DNA from: Cycloclasticus sp.
GTDB lineage: Bacteria > Pseudomonadota > Gammaproteobacteria > Methylococcales > Cycloclasticaceae
NCBI GenBank assembly: GCA_002700385.1
Contig: PADC01000008.1
Location: 226,485 to 290,484, forward strand
DNA: 64,000 nt
Direction of reading: 5' to 3'
Shown here: piece after piece, positions 20,060 through 28,601 of the stretch
Layout: the number at the start of each line of letters is the position of its first letter
How positions within the stretch are numbered: the first letter of the stretch is position 1
Position numbers and translations under genes: made by a program
Notes under the pieces: generated by a model
What the model was told of the DNA's origin: nothing
Databases searched by the model: none
What the model saw: the letters and a program-made list of their open reading frames with translations, nothing else

Positions 20060-21412
20060 TTAAATCACGCCTATTGCTTTAAAGAAAACAATAATAACCG
20101 CAAGGGGTGAAATAAATTTAATTAAAAACTGCCAACTTTTATACAACACTGGTTTTGTAAAACTTAACTCCTCAGCACTGGCCTCTTTACTCATTATCCA
20201 ACCCGCAAAAATAGCAATGCATAAGCCACCCAGAGGCAGCATCACGTTTGCCGTTAAGTAATCTAAAATATCAAAAAAGGTTTTACCCAATAGCGTTACA
20301 TCGGCAGTCAAATTAAAAGACAGCACCGTCCCGATACCCACTACCCATGTTGCTAAGCCGGCCCATATACAAGCGCGCATTCGACTCATGTTTTTATTTT
20401 CAACCAGCCAGGCGACCGCTGGCTCAATTAAAGAAATAGAAGACGACCAAGCCGCAAAAACAAGCAAGATAAAAAACAAAGTACCAAATAATGAGCCATA
20501 AGCCATATGACCAAAAGCAATCGGCAATGTCTGAAAAATAAGACCCGGCCCACTACCTGGTTCTAACCCATTAGCAAAAACAATCGGGAAAATAGCCAAA
20601 CCAGCGAATAAAGCCACCGCCGTATCTGTCAAAGCAATCAGTGAAGCTGTTGAGCCAATTGATACCTTTGAAGGAAGATACGAACCGTAGACCATAATCG
20701 CCCCCATCCCTAAACTTAAGGTAAAAAAGGCATGGCCCATGGCTGTTAAAACACTCTCACTCGTGACTTTCGAAAAATCTGCTTTAAATAAAAATGAAAC
20801 CCCTTGCTCAAAAGCGCCTTGCTCCATTGAATAGCCAATTAATAAAATTAAAATTGCTAATAAAGCCGGCATCAAAAACTTAACTGTTCGCTCTAAACCC
20901 TTCACACCACGCGCTACAACCAACATCGTCATAATCATGAATAAACTATGCCATGCCAATAACTTTTCAGGGTCTGCTATCAGTTCCCCAAATATATTGC
21001 TTGCTCCATCTGGAGTCACCCCTTCAAAAACGCCAGAAGCCACACGCACTACATACGCCATGGCCCAACCTGCAATCACGCTGTAATAAGATAAAATTAG
21101 AAACCCTGCAATAACACCCAGCCACCCTAACCAAGACCAGAACGGGCTAACCGCAGACTCTTGAGCTAATTCCTTCATTGTATTAATAGGACTTTGCCTG
21201 CCTCTACGACCCAACATGATCTCAGCCATCATAATGGGTAGGCCTATCATCAAAATACACAGCAAATAAATCAGTACAAACGCCCCACCACCGTTTTCGC
21301 CTGCAATATAGGGAAACTTCCATATATTACCCAAACCAACAGCTGAACCTGTCGCTGCCAAAATAAAAGCCAACCGAGTTGACCATTGCCCGTGTTGCGA
21401 TATTTTTCTCAT
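20060..21412 (-). CDS. sodium-dependent neurotransmitter-symporter family (SNF/NSS) transporter
   Basis: 450 aa, about 12 transmembrane segments. TM1 carries the Na+/substrate-site motif LAFILAATGSAVGLGNIWKF, followed by FPYIAGENGGGAF. GHAFFTLSLGMGAIMVYGSY is the conserved TM6-7 region. Members (LeuT, TnaT) import amino acids with Na+; the substrate is unknown. It lies four bases before ratA on the same strand and divergent from smpB. Use of sodium matches the nhaD antiporter elsewhere in the window and suggests a saline habitat. Confidence 0.9.
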   Translation of the reverse strand: MRKISQHGQWSTRLAFILAATGSAVGLGNIWKFPYIAGENGGGAFVLIYLLCILMIGLPIMMAEIMLGRRGRQSPINTMKELAQESAVSPFWSWLGWLGVIAGFLILSYYSVIAGWAMAYVVRVASGVFEGVTPDGASNIFGELIADPEKLLAWHSLFMIMTMLVVARGVKGLERTVKFLMPALLAILILLIGYSMEQGAFEQGVSFLFKADFSKVTSESVLTAMGHAFFTLSLGMGAIMVYGSYLPSKVSIGSTASLIALTDTAVALFAGLAIFPIVFANGLEPGSGPGLIFQTLPIAFGHMAYGSLFGTLFFILLVFAAWSSSISLIEPAVAWLVENKNMSRMRACIWAGLATWVVGIGTVLSFNLTADVTLLGKTFFDILDYLTANVMLPLGGLCIAIFAGWIMSKEASAEELSFTKPVLYKSWQFLIKFISPLAVIIVFFKAIGVI

Positions 21413-21527
21413 GAAACAACAATTTTAATTTTTATCATGGAGATAAATTAACTCAACTTCAGCATTTAACCAAGTTAATAACGGAGTTTTATGGCGCTAA
21501 TTTAGCGGCTCGCTTAGAATATCCGCC

Positions 21528-22004
21528 ATGGCAGGTAAAAAGAAAAAAACACATCCCAATTCGATTGCAAGCAACAAAAAAGCAACGCACGATTATTTCA
21601 TTGAACAACGTTTTGAAGCCGGTTTGGTTTTAGAAGGCTGGGAAGTTAAAAGCATTCGCGATGGTCGCGTACAACTTAAGGACAGCTATGTCGTTATAAA
21701 AAATGGAGAAGCTTGGCTAGCAGGCGCGCACATCTCCCCTCTTTTATCCGCCTCAACACACATTGACCCCGTACAAACACGTTTACGCAAACTGCTGCTA
21801 AACCGACGTGAACTAATCAATTTAAAGTCTCTTGTAGAACGCAAGGGTTACACCATCGTACCGCTTTCAATGTATTGGGTTAAAGGCCGAGTAAAACTTG
21901 AAATAGGGTCGGCAAAAGGTAAACAAATGCACGATAAACGCGCCTCTTCCAAAAATAAAGATTGGGAGCGCGAGAAGCAACGCATCATGAAAAATGCCCG
22001 ATAA
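21528..22004 (+). CDS. smpB: SsrA-binding protein SmpB
   Basis: 158 aa partner of tmRNA in rescue of stalled ribosomes. Reads [28 protein letters not shown] across residues 18-45 (the family signature), then LLLNRREL and [11 protein letters not shown]. The basic C-terminal tail [19 protein letters not shown] reaches into the mRNA channel. The tmRNA gene starts 123 bases downstream on the same strand. Confidence 0.96.
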   Translation: MAGKKKKTHPNSIASNKKATHDYFIEQRFEAGLVLEGWEVKSIRDGRVQLKDSYVVIKNGEAWLAGAHISPLLSASTHIDPVQTRLRKLLLNRRELINLKSLVERKGYTIVPLSMYWVKGRVKLEIGSAKGKQMHDKRASSKNKDWEREKQRIMKNAR

Positions 22005-22127
22005 ATCAACAAACTTTTATCACCCTCTTTAGCCACACCTAAACACGATATATTGTTAACTTAATAAAATGATGATTAATATTAAAAATGAACTTTCCAT
22101 CCTGTATAGTATCGAACTCATACCAAA

Positions 22128-22502
22128 GGGGGTGACCTGGCTTCGACGTGGGTAGCAAAACCTTAGGTGCATGTCGAGCTTTCAGGAATCTCGTAAAACA
22201 TCTGAAAAAATATAGTTGCAAACGACGACAACTACGCAATCGCTGCCTAAACACCAGTAAATTGCTGTCTGACTGGAGCCGTGCTTATGCGTCCAGAGAC
22301 CTTCGGGTCATTCAGGCATCATAGCTCATAAGATCGTATTGAAGCTTGTTCGGGGCGGATATACTAAAACTTAACCGGAATCGTCTTTGGTCTTCCTAGC
22401 CTATCGGGTAGCCACTGATTAAACTAAAAGTTATAGGATAAACATGTAGAGCCGAGGGCGGAGTACTTGCGGACGCGGGTTCAATTCCCGCCACCTCCAC
22501 CA
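22128..22502 (+). ncRNA. ssrA: transfer-messenger RNA (tmRNA)
   Basis: The 5' end GGGGGTGACCTGGCTTCGAC pairs through GGGGGUG with CACCTCC just before the encoded ACCA at 22499-22502. The T-arm region is GCGGGTTCAATTCCCGC. The tag frame begins with the GCA resume codon at 22218 and reads ANDDNYAIAA then TAA (22218-22250). Length of about 375 bases is normal for a one-piece tmRNA. It releases stalled ribosomes and tags the peptide for proteolysis. Confidence 0.96.
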
Positions 22503-22510
22503 AATTTTTA

Positions 22511-22548
22511 AGTCCTAATGAGCCCTCACCGGCCATTAGGGCTTTTTA
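22511..22548 (+). terminator. ssrA terminator
   Basis: AGTCCTAATG (22511-22520) pairs with CATTAGGGCT (22534-22543) with one G-U, followed by TTTTT. It lies eight bases after the tmRNA 3' end. The following 245 bases up to the regulator gene show no gene. Confidence 0.85.
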
Positions 22549-22792
22549 ATTACCCGCAATTTTACTCTCAGAACATGCAGGTTAATGCGGGCTCCCCTTT
22601 ATTATTACTCGGACAGTTTCAAACGTGCGCTTTCGCAAGCACTTGGCCTCACTCACTTAAATTTTCGCGATAGTATCAGAATTGCCCCCTGATTTAGCTT
22701 AAAGTAAGCTAGGAAAGTGTTAACAGCATTAGCAATTAAACTCCACCCCGTTTTCCCAAAATCCTTTGACCTTGAAAAATGTTAATAGATTA

Positions 22793-23188
22793 CTAATTTT
22801 CAACATTTTCCAAACCGCTGATAATCGGGCAATCAGGTCGGGCATCACCCTGGCAGTTTTCAGCTAGGTGTCTTAACGCTCGGCTCATCTCCTGAATTTC
22901 TTGCGATTTGCGTTCAAGAGCTTCAACATGCTCGAGCGCGAGTCTTTTGACATCAGCGCTCGCACGACTTTGGTCTCGCCAAAGTGCCACCAGCTCGCTC
23001 ATCTGCGTCACTGAAAACCCTAAATCACGAGCCCGTTTAATAAAACAGAGGGTGTTAACATCATTTTCAGAATAACTTCTATAACCCGCTTCAGTTCTCG
23101 ATGCCGGCGAAATCAAACCTTTGGATTCGTAATAGCGAATCATTTTTGCAGAAACACCCGACGCTGCGGCGGCTTTACCAATATTCAT
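22793..23188 (-). CDS. cueR: MerR-family copper-responsive regulator (CueR type)
   Basis: 131 aa. The start at 23188 (MNIGKAAAASGVSAKMIRYY) is supported by AGAGGAAC upstream; the frame is open 11 codons further. The N-terminal MerR HTH has MIRYYESKGLISPASRTEAGYRSY. A dimerisation helix leads to the C-terminal metal loop CQGDARPDC, two cysteines separated by seven residues as in CueR/HmrR, which bind Cu+ or Ag+. It follows copA by 53 bases on the same strand, so it should be co-transcribed with its target. Confidence 0.88.
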   Translation of the reverse strand: MNIGKAAAASGVSAKMIRYYESKGLISPASRTEAGYRSYSENDVNTLCFIKRARDLGFSVTQMSELVALWRDQSRASADVKRLALEHVEALERKSQEIQEMSRALRHLAENCQGDARPDCPIISGLENVEN

Positions 23189-23241
23189 TTGCAGTTCCTC
23201 TTTTGCTAAGTTTCGCTTCACTCAGGCGGATTAAGCAAGAT

Positions 23242-25773
23242 TCAATTAAGATAGACCGGTTTTCCATGCTCAGTGGGTATGTCTGTAACCCCTGCGTCTT
23301 TAGCGAGCTTAAAATGGCGCAAGCGTAGCGCATTGGCAAGCACAAACACCGAGGATAAGGCCATCGCACCGGCGGCAAAGACGGGCGACAGCAGAACTCC
23401 CATTGAGGGGTAAAGAATTCCCGCGGCCACGGGAATTAGGGCCGTGTTGTAAGCAAAGGCCCAAAACAGATTCTGCTTGATATTGCGTATCGTCGCCTTG
23501 GAAATCGCAATAGCATTTGGTACGCCTAGTAGGCTGCCAGACATCAGCACAACATCTGCCGCTTCAATGGCGACATCGGTGCCTGAGCCGATGGCAATGC
23601 CAATATCAGCCTGGGCGAGTGCGGGGGCGTCATTAATTCCATCTCCGACAAATACCAGTTTACCGTGCGCGGCCTTGAGGGCCTGTACCGCTTGCACCTT
23701 ACCTTCAGGCAAGACTTCAGCGACCACCTCGTCTATACCCAGTTTACTGGCAATCGCATGGGCTGTGCGCTTATTGTCGCCAGTGATCATCGCGACTTTC
23801 AGGCCCAGCGAATGTAAGATATCAATCGCTTCCGGTGTTTCTTTTTTGATAGGGTCGGCAACGGCAACAATGGCTGCGAGTGTGCCGTTAAGGGAAACAT
23901 AAAGCGGCGATTTTCCCTCCGCACCAAGGCGAGAGGAGGCCACGGCAAAACCTTCCAGATTGTGACCAAGTTTTTCCATATAGCGATCAGCGCCTATGGC
24001 CACCTTTACCCCGCCCGCATTGGCTTTTACGCCAAAGCCTGTAATGGATTCGAAATGCTCGACCGCAGGTAATTTCAAGCCTTCAGCTTCCGCTGCTGCA
24101 ACGATAGCGCGAGCAACTGGATGTTCTGACTTCTCTTCCACCGCTGCGATCAAAGCCAAGACTTCATTGCGCTCGAAACCTTCAGCAACATCCAGATCAG
24201 TGAGCGATGGCTTGCCCTCGGTGAGGGTGCCGGTTTTATCAAGCGCAACAACCTTGGCGTCCTTGAGTAGCTGCAGCCCTTCACCCTTGCGGAATAGAAT
24301 GCCCATCTCGGCACCGCGTCCAGTGCCCACCATGATTGAAGTAGGGGTAGCTAAACCCATGGCGCAGGGGCAGGCAATGATTAATACAGCTACTGAGTTG
24401 ACAAGAGCGAAGGTTAACGCAGGAGACGGGCCATAGAAGAACCAGGTCATGAACGTTAGCAAAGCCGCTCCGATGATGGCTGGCACAAACCAAAGAGTTA
24501 CTCTATCAACCATGGATTGTATTGGCAGCTTGGAGCCTTGCGCTTGCTCTACCATACGAATAATTTGAGAAAGAACGGTATCGCCGCCTATTGCCGTCGC
24601 TGTTAGCGTAAGCGCTCCCTTCTGATTCACCGTACCGCCCACGACCTGGTCGCCAGCTTGTTTCGCGACAGGAATGGGTTCGCCGCTTATCATTGATTCA
24701 TCCACATAGCTGTTACCCTCGGCCACAGTGCCATCGACGGGTATCCGTCCACCCGGGCGCACGTCGACGAGGTCGCCCGGCTGCACTTCATCAATACTGA
24801 TTTCCAGCACCTGCCCATCGCGTTTTATCCGAGCGGTTTTAGCTTGCAGCCCAATGAGTCTTTTTATGGCAAGTGATGTGCGCCCCTTCGCTCGGGCCTC
24901 CAAAAAACGGCCCAACAGAATGAGCGTAATAATAACGGCAGCCGCCTCATAATAAACGCTGACGGTGCCTTGCGGTAAAACAGCGGGAAAAAATGTCGCT
25001 GTAGTGGAAAAGCCCCATGCTGCCGAAGTGCCCAAAACAACAAGTGAGTTCATGTCAGGGGCTCGACGCAGTAACGCAGGTACACCATGCTTGAAAAAAC
25101 GCATACCCGGCCCGAGAAGGACCAAACTGGCGAGAATAAACTGGATGTACCAACTTACCTGTAGACCAAACGAATTAGCGATAAAGGTATGGACACCAGA
25201 GAAAAAATGAGAACCCATTTCAATAACAAAGAGCGGTAGCGTAATGACAGCGGCAATAATGAGATCTCGCTTGAGTACCGCTAACTCAGCATCTTTTCTC
25301 TCTTCCACTTCTTCGGAATCTTGCCCGGTCTGGCTTGCGAGGCTGGCCTCATACCCCGCATTTGCGACAGCTGCGACCAGCGTATCAAGGTCCGCATGGC
25401 CACGAATATTAGCTCGCTCGGTGGCCAGGTTGACTGTCGCCTCTTGCACACCGGGAACGGCCAATAACGCGCGTTCGACTCGGCCAACGCATGAGGCACA
25501 GGTCATACCTTTTATTGCCAGTTCGACGCCGGAAGCTGGGACCGAGTAACCCGTTTTCTCTATCGCTTCAACCACTTTACTTGGGTCAAGCGATTCGGCT
25601 GAGCGAATGGTTGCCCGCTCGGTGGCCAGGTTGACTTCTACTTGTGAGATGCCATCCACTTTCTTAAGCGCATTTTCCACACGCCCAACACAAGAGGCGC
25701 AACTCATGCCCTCAATTGGGATACTGAAGCGTTTAGTTTCTGGTGAATCCTGTTTAGATGGACTGTTCATCAT
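23242..25773 (-). CDS. copA: copper-exporting P1B-type ATPase
   Basis: 843 aa inner-membrane Cu+ pump. Two N-terminal heavy-metal domains carry GMSCASC (about residue 19) and GMTCASC (about 89). The membrane CPC motif is in [12 protein letters not shown] (about 467). The phosphorylation motif DKTGTLTEG is at about 511, SEHPVARAI at about 548, TGDN at about 662 and [16 protein letters not shown] at about 708. Full length. By eye its codon use is more GC-rich than the neighbours, suggesting acquisition. A CueR-type operator-promoter lies just upstream. Confidence 0.95.
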   Translation of the reverse strand: MMNSPSKQDSPETKRFSIPIEGMSCASCVGRVENALKKVDGISQVEVNLATERATIRSAESLDPSKVVEAIEKTGYSVPASGVELAIKGMTCASCVGRVERALLAVPGVQEATVNLATERANIRGHADLDTLVAAVANAGYEASLASQTGQDSEEVEERKDAELAVLKRDLIIAAVITLPLFVIEMGSHFFSGVHTFIANSFGLQVSWYIQFILASLVLLGPGMRFFKHGVPALLRRAPDMNSLVVLGTSAAWGFSTTATFFPAVLPQGTVSVYYEAAAVIITLILLGRFLEARAKGRTSLAIKRLIGLQAKTARIKRDGQVLEISIDEVQPGDLVDVRPGGRIPVDGTVAEGNSYVDESMISGEPIPVAKQAGDQVVGGTVNQKGALTLTATAIGGDTVLSQIIRMVEQAQGSKLPIQSMVDRVTLWFVPAIIGAALLTFMTWFFYGPSPALTFALVNSVAVLIIACPCAMGLATPTSIMVGTGRGAEMGILFRKGEGLQLLKDAKVVALDKTGTLTEGKPSLTDLDVAEGFERNEVLALIAAVEEKSEHPVARAIVAAAEAEGLKLPAVEHFESITGFGVKANAGGVKVAIGADRYMEKLGHNLEGFAVASSRLGAEGKSPLYVSLNGTLAAIVAVADPIKKETPEAIDILHSLGLKVAMITGDNKRTAHAIASKLGIDEVVAEVLPEGKVQAVQALKAAHGKLVFVGDGINDAPALAQADIGIAIGSGTDVAIEAADVVLMSGSLLGVPNAIAISKATIRNIKQNLFWAFAYNTALIPVAAGILYPSMGVLLSPVFAAGAMALSSVFVLANALRLRHFKLAKDAGVTDIPTEHGKPVYLN

Positions 25774-25811
25774 TTGCCCCCTCTTTGAGTCTTAATTGAA
25801 GATTTACAGAA

Positions 25812-25842
25812 ACGATAAACCTTCCAACGATGGCAAGGTCAA
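25812..25842 (-). promoter_or_regulatory. CueR-type operator/promoter of copA
   Basis: On the minus strand TTGACC (25837-25842) and TATCGT (25812-25817) are separated by 19 bases, the overlong spacing used by MerR-family activators. The spacer holds the imperfect dyad ACCTTGCCA/TGGAAGGT, close to the known CueR operator. It lies 39 bases upstream of the copA ATG and fits the cueR-like gene in the same operon. Confidence 0.75.
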
Positions 25843-26031
25843 GTCTTTTTGAGAAAAAAAGCAAATTTCCGTGTTGTTTTTCGAATGCTGGGCAAAAAAT
25901 TACAACAAGTTGTCGAATACCGGTTGACCTTACCATTATTGGAACCTCTATCGTTTTGGGAGATTTGCGGATTCTCGCGAGTCAAAACCAGCTTAAATTT
26001 TTCATTCACTAACGATATGAGGTTACCGTTG

Positions 26032-26781
26032 ATGCCTTACTCAGTATTCTTTAGATTCATCCACCTTTTTTGTGCTCTAGTTGTTTTTGTACTCATACCC
26101 CTTGGTTTCTTTATGAAAGCAGTGGATGACGAAGAACTTCTTATCACGCTCTACGATTTGCATAAATCGCTTGGGGTGTTGATTTTGGCCATGGTCGTAT
26201 TTCGAATATACATGAGAGTAAAAACCGTCAAGCCAACAAGCTCTGCCAGTCATACCCGGCTAGAGCGCGGATTATCACACATTACGCACAAGAGCCTTTA
26301 TACTCTGCTGCTGGTTATGCCAGTGTCGGGCTGGCTTATGTCTAACGCAGCGGGCTTTCCGGTTTCGTTTTTTGGACTATTCGAACTCCCGGATTTGGTC
26401 GCCAAGAATGATGAAACTATGGCCATTTACCAGAATATTCATTTTTTTGCTGCCTTCGTCTTGATCACCCTGATCATGCTGCATGCTGCTGGCGCCCTAA
26501 AGCATCATTTCATAGATAAAGACACGACGCTAAAGCGCATAAGTTCTAATAATCTAGGTAAAGCCGGGGGAATTCTTATTGCATCAACGACGAGCTTGTT
26601 TTTTGCTGTATCTATTTATCTTTGGGTATCAGGTGAAGGCGTTCAAAACACAGCACATGAAAACGCGCATGCGGCGGGTCATGCCAGTATCGAGGTTTCG
26701 CCACATGGATTACCTGCAGAGGGTATTAGTGCTTACCCACAAGAGGGCACCCATCAATCTGAGCACCACCGCGATCGTTGA
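26032..26781 (+). CDS. cytochrome b561 family protein with His-rich tail
   Basis: Four-helix, di-heme b-type cytochrome of the bacterial b561 (YodB/CybB) class in the inner membrane. Heme-ligand segments are YDLHKSLGVLILAM, HITHKSLYTLLLVMPVSGWL and HFFAAFVLITLIMLHAAGAL. The start at 26032 (MPYSVFFRFIHLFCAL) has GAGG upstream; the frame is open to 25849 but that stretch overlaps the copA promoter and is not family-like. The C-terminal 45 residues contain six His in a hydrophilic tail, a possible metal-binding feature next to copper genes. Divergent from copA. Confidence 0.85.
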   Translation: MPYSVFFRFIHLFCALVVFVLIPLGFFMKAVDDEELLITLYDLHKSLGVLILAMVVFRIYMRVKTVKPTSSASHTRLERGLSHITHKSLYTLLLVMPVSGWLMSNAAGFPVSFFGLFELPDLVAKNDETMAIYQNIHFFAAFVLITLIMLHAAGALKHHFIDKDTTLKRISSNNLGKAGGILIASTTSLFFAVSIYLWVSGEGVQNTAHENAHAAGHASIEVSPHGLPAEGISAYPQEGTHQSEHHRDR

Positions 26782-26842
26782 CAGGTAATAAGATACCAAA
26801 TTTCCTTTAATGGTGAGATCTATGAGCAAAGCCAATTGTCAA

Positions 26843-27019
26843 CGGAGTTTCTGCTAGCTTCTGACAAATCAGACTCCGAAGCTCCTGCGTAAGCATAAAC
26901 CCGCATTAGCTTACTAAAGCAACTGGGGGGCTAATTCAGTTCCTATTATGGAAACCAAACCGGCGTCCCGTCCCACCACCAATTGAAGAAGGTGAACTGA
27001 TCTCAGTTCACCTTTTTTT
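26843..27019 (+). ncRNA. candidate structured small RNA ending in a terminator
   Basis: In the 601-base gap between the cytochrome and the restriction operon four inverted repeats follow each other: CGGAGT/ACTCCG (26843-26878), GTAAGC/GCTTAC (26889-26914), AACTG/CAGTT (about 26921-26942) and a strong terminator AGGTGAACTG/CAGTTCACCT (26990-27013) followed by a run of T. No credible protein frame covers it. It could instead be the untranslated tail of the cytochrome mRNA. No promoter was convincing. Confidence 0.35.
26990..27019 (+). terminator. rho-independent terminator after the cytochrome b561 gene
   Basis: AGGTGAACTG and CAGTTCACCT form a perfect 10-bp stem around ATCT, followed by seven further T-rich bases. 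It separates the copper block from the restriction-modification operon. From 27020 to the promoter at 27303 nothing was recognised; a minus-strand frame at 27080-27337 was not believed. Confidence 0.8.
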
Positions 27020-27302
27020 ATGCCTGCGCCCCGCGCTACAGGCCTTATGTGGCAGGGGTTTACGGACTTCGTACCATTCTTAATCTCGGACTATCCAAGG
27101 CAAATATTCTCTAAATTGCCGAATACTCTCTGTGCCTCTCCCCTTGCCACAGACCCCAAGTCCATGACCAGAGAACAGAGAACCCTTTAAAATCAGTAGC
27201 TTATTATCGGACTCATCAAAAGGTTTGTTGGGTGAATTGGATAGGCAAACACACCAAACATAAATTATTTTTACAGTAATGACGTTTTTGCAATTTTTAG
27301 CA

Positions 27303-27331
27303 TTGACAATCAAACAGTCTGCACTTAAACT
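27303..27331 (+). promoter_or_regulatory. sigma-70 promoter of the type I R-M operon
   Basis: TTGACA (27303-27308), a 17-base spacer and TAAACT (27326-27331). The predicted start is about 45 bases before the ATG at 27383, which has GGAGAGAG as ribosome-binding site. This is the best promoter in the gap and would read the whole 27383-36558 gene set. Confidence 0.65.
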
Positions 27332-27382
27332 CAGCATTAAATTACAGAAACGCCGTTACAGCATTTTTATATTGGAGAGAGC

Positions 27383-27964
27383 ATGAAAGCAAAATTGAAG
27401 AGCATTGCTTCCGTTCAGATGGGGCACTCTTTCCGCACAAGGTTAGATCCCGACCAGAGCGGCAATGTCGCAGTTATTCAAATGAAGGATCTTACTGAAG
27501 ATAACCGACTAAATCGTGATGAGCTAGTCGTCATTGATATGGAAGAGCTCAAAGAAAAGCATCGAGTAGAAGTGAACGACATTGCTTTTAGATCTCGAGG
27601 GCTTACAAACACCGCTGCCCTTATTAATGCCGAACTAGATAATGCAGTTATTGCAGCTCCGCTACTTCGCATTCGAGTAGAAAAGAAAAACAAGATCGAT
27701 CCAGCATACCTTTGCTGGTTCATTAATCAGCCCGCATCGCAGGCAACGTTGCTGAGTCAATCGACCGGCACAGTGCAGCGTACCATAGGAAAGCCAGCAC
27801 TGGAGAGCTTGGAGCTTTTAATCCCACCTATGGATGCACAAATAAAGATTGTTGAGCTGGAGCGGCTAGCCCTTGAAGAGCAAAAAATAATGAAAGAGTT
27901 GGCAGAGAAAAAGCGCCAGCTTATGGAAGGAATTCTGATGTGTTTTGCATCGGAATCCCAGTGA
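27383..27964 (+). CDS. half-size type I specificity (HsdS-like) subunit
   Basis: 193 aa, about half a normal HsdS. It has one target-recognition domain: N-terminal LKSIASVQMGHSFRTRLDPD, then VNDIAFRSRGLTNTAALI and the closing ESLELLIPPMDAQIKIVELE, which leads into a coiled-coil helix (ALEEQKIMKELAEKKRQLMEG). A single-TRD protein must dimerise or replace half of a full S subunit to work with HsdM. It heads an operon that also encodes a full HsdS (31386-32615). It is not a visible truncation: start, ribosome site and stop look normal. Confidence 0.8.
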   Translation: MKAKLKSIASVQMGHSFRTRLDPDQSGNVAVIQMKDLTEDNRLNRDELVVIDMEELKEKHRVEVNDIAFRSRGLTNTAALINAELDNAVIAAPLLRIRVEKKNKIDPAYLCWFINQPASQATLLSQSTGTVQRTIGKPALESLELLIPPMDAQIKIVELERLALEEQKIMKELAEKKRQLMEGILMCFASESQ

Positions 27965-28046
27965 TTGCAGTCAGTGGGTTCTTAGAGCGTTCAAAGTGTT
28001 GCAGCACATTGAACAAGGTAGTTAACCAATAAAAGGTAAAGTAAGT

Positions 28047-28292
28047 ATGACAAAAAATATTAAATCTAGCAACAACTCTACTCGCCACGTTGTGCCTCAT
28101 GCAGATGGATGGGCCAACAAGAAAGGTGGATCTGATCGCGCTAGCAGTGTTCACTCAACGAAAAAAGAGGCCGAAGCAGCTGCCCGTGCACAAAGCAAAC
28201 GGGAAGGCTCAGAGCTATTTGTTCACGGTAAAAATGGACAAATACAGCGCAAAGATAGCCACGGCAATGACCCTCGCAATATTAAAGGGTAA
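28047..28292 (+). CDS. DUF2188 domain protein
   Basis: 81 aa. The core HVVPHADGWANKKGGSDRAS and STKKEAEAAARAQSKREGSELFVHGKNGQIQRK, split at residue 40, matches the DUF2188 pattern (an HVVP-WAVK start, a KxxAxxxAR helix, a VHGKDGKI strand end). Function unknown in the family; such proteins recur in defence and mobile regions. AAGGTAAAG precedes the ATG. It sits 82 bases after the half-S gene and nine bases before the next small gene. Confidence 0.75.
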   Translation: MTKNIKSSNNSTRHVVPHADGWANKKGGSDRASSVHSTKKEAEAAARAQSKREGSELFVHGKNGQIQRKDSHGNDPRNIKG

Positions 28293-28301
28293 GGAGTTCT
28301 T

Positions 28302-28532
28302 ATGACTGATGAATACAAGAAAAAAATAGGCATACCCGAATCGCACACTCTTAATATTTTGAATAGCCAGTGGACTCAGAGAAAAGGTCAAGACACTGAC
28401 ACGTATGAATGTGAAGAGCTCAACGAGCAAGGTGAACCAATTGCTAGATACACAGTAAAAGACAGTACATCAATTTACCCTCCGTTTGGTCGGTCGATTA
28501 CATGGACTCAATCATCCGTAATTAACATTTAG
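28302..28532 (+). CDS. small protein of unknown function in the R-M operon
   Basis: 76 aa, not recognised. It has a good ribosome-binding site (AAGGAG, eight bases before ATG) and follows the DUF2188 gene closely, so it is probably real. The sequence is polar, with an acidic middle (DTDTYECEELNEQGEPIARY) that looks like a beta-hairpin. It has no signal peptide or membrane segment. A hairpin separates it from hsdM. Confidence 0.6.
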   Translation: MTDEYKKKIGIPESHTLNILNSQWTQRKGQDTDTYECEELNEQGEPIARYTVKDSTSIYPPFGRSITWTQSSVINI

Positions 28533-28551
28533 CAATTTAATTAACTTCAAT

Positions 28552-28575
28552 CGGGGCTGATTACAGTCAGCCCCG
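28552..28575 (+). other. intra-operon hairpin before hsdM
   Basis: CGGGGCTGA (28552-28560) and TCAGCCCCG (28567-28575) form a GC-rich 9-bp stem with a 6-base loop. No U-tract follows, so it is more likely an mRNA processing or stability element separating the small genes from hsdM than a terminator. Confidence 0.55.
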
Positions 28576-28601
28576 CAACAAAATTTGAGGGCACAGTTAT
28601 T

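Noticed and set aside
25849-26031. N-terminal extension of the cytochrome b561 frame
   Set aside because: It overlaps the end of the copA promoter, has no ribosome site and is not like the family; GAGG before the ATG at 26032 fits better.
26940-26985. CCCGTCCCACCACCA resembling a tRNA or tmRNA 3' end as an attachment-site copy
   Set aside because: The 5' strand does not pair as an acceptor stem and there is no T-arm; similarity to the ssrA end is short and gapped.
27080-27337. 85-codon minus-strand frame in the gap before the R-M operon
   Set aside because: It has no ribosome site or recognisable domain, and it overlaps the R-M promoter; the composition looks like chance.
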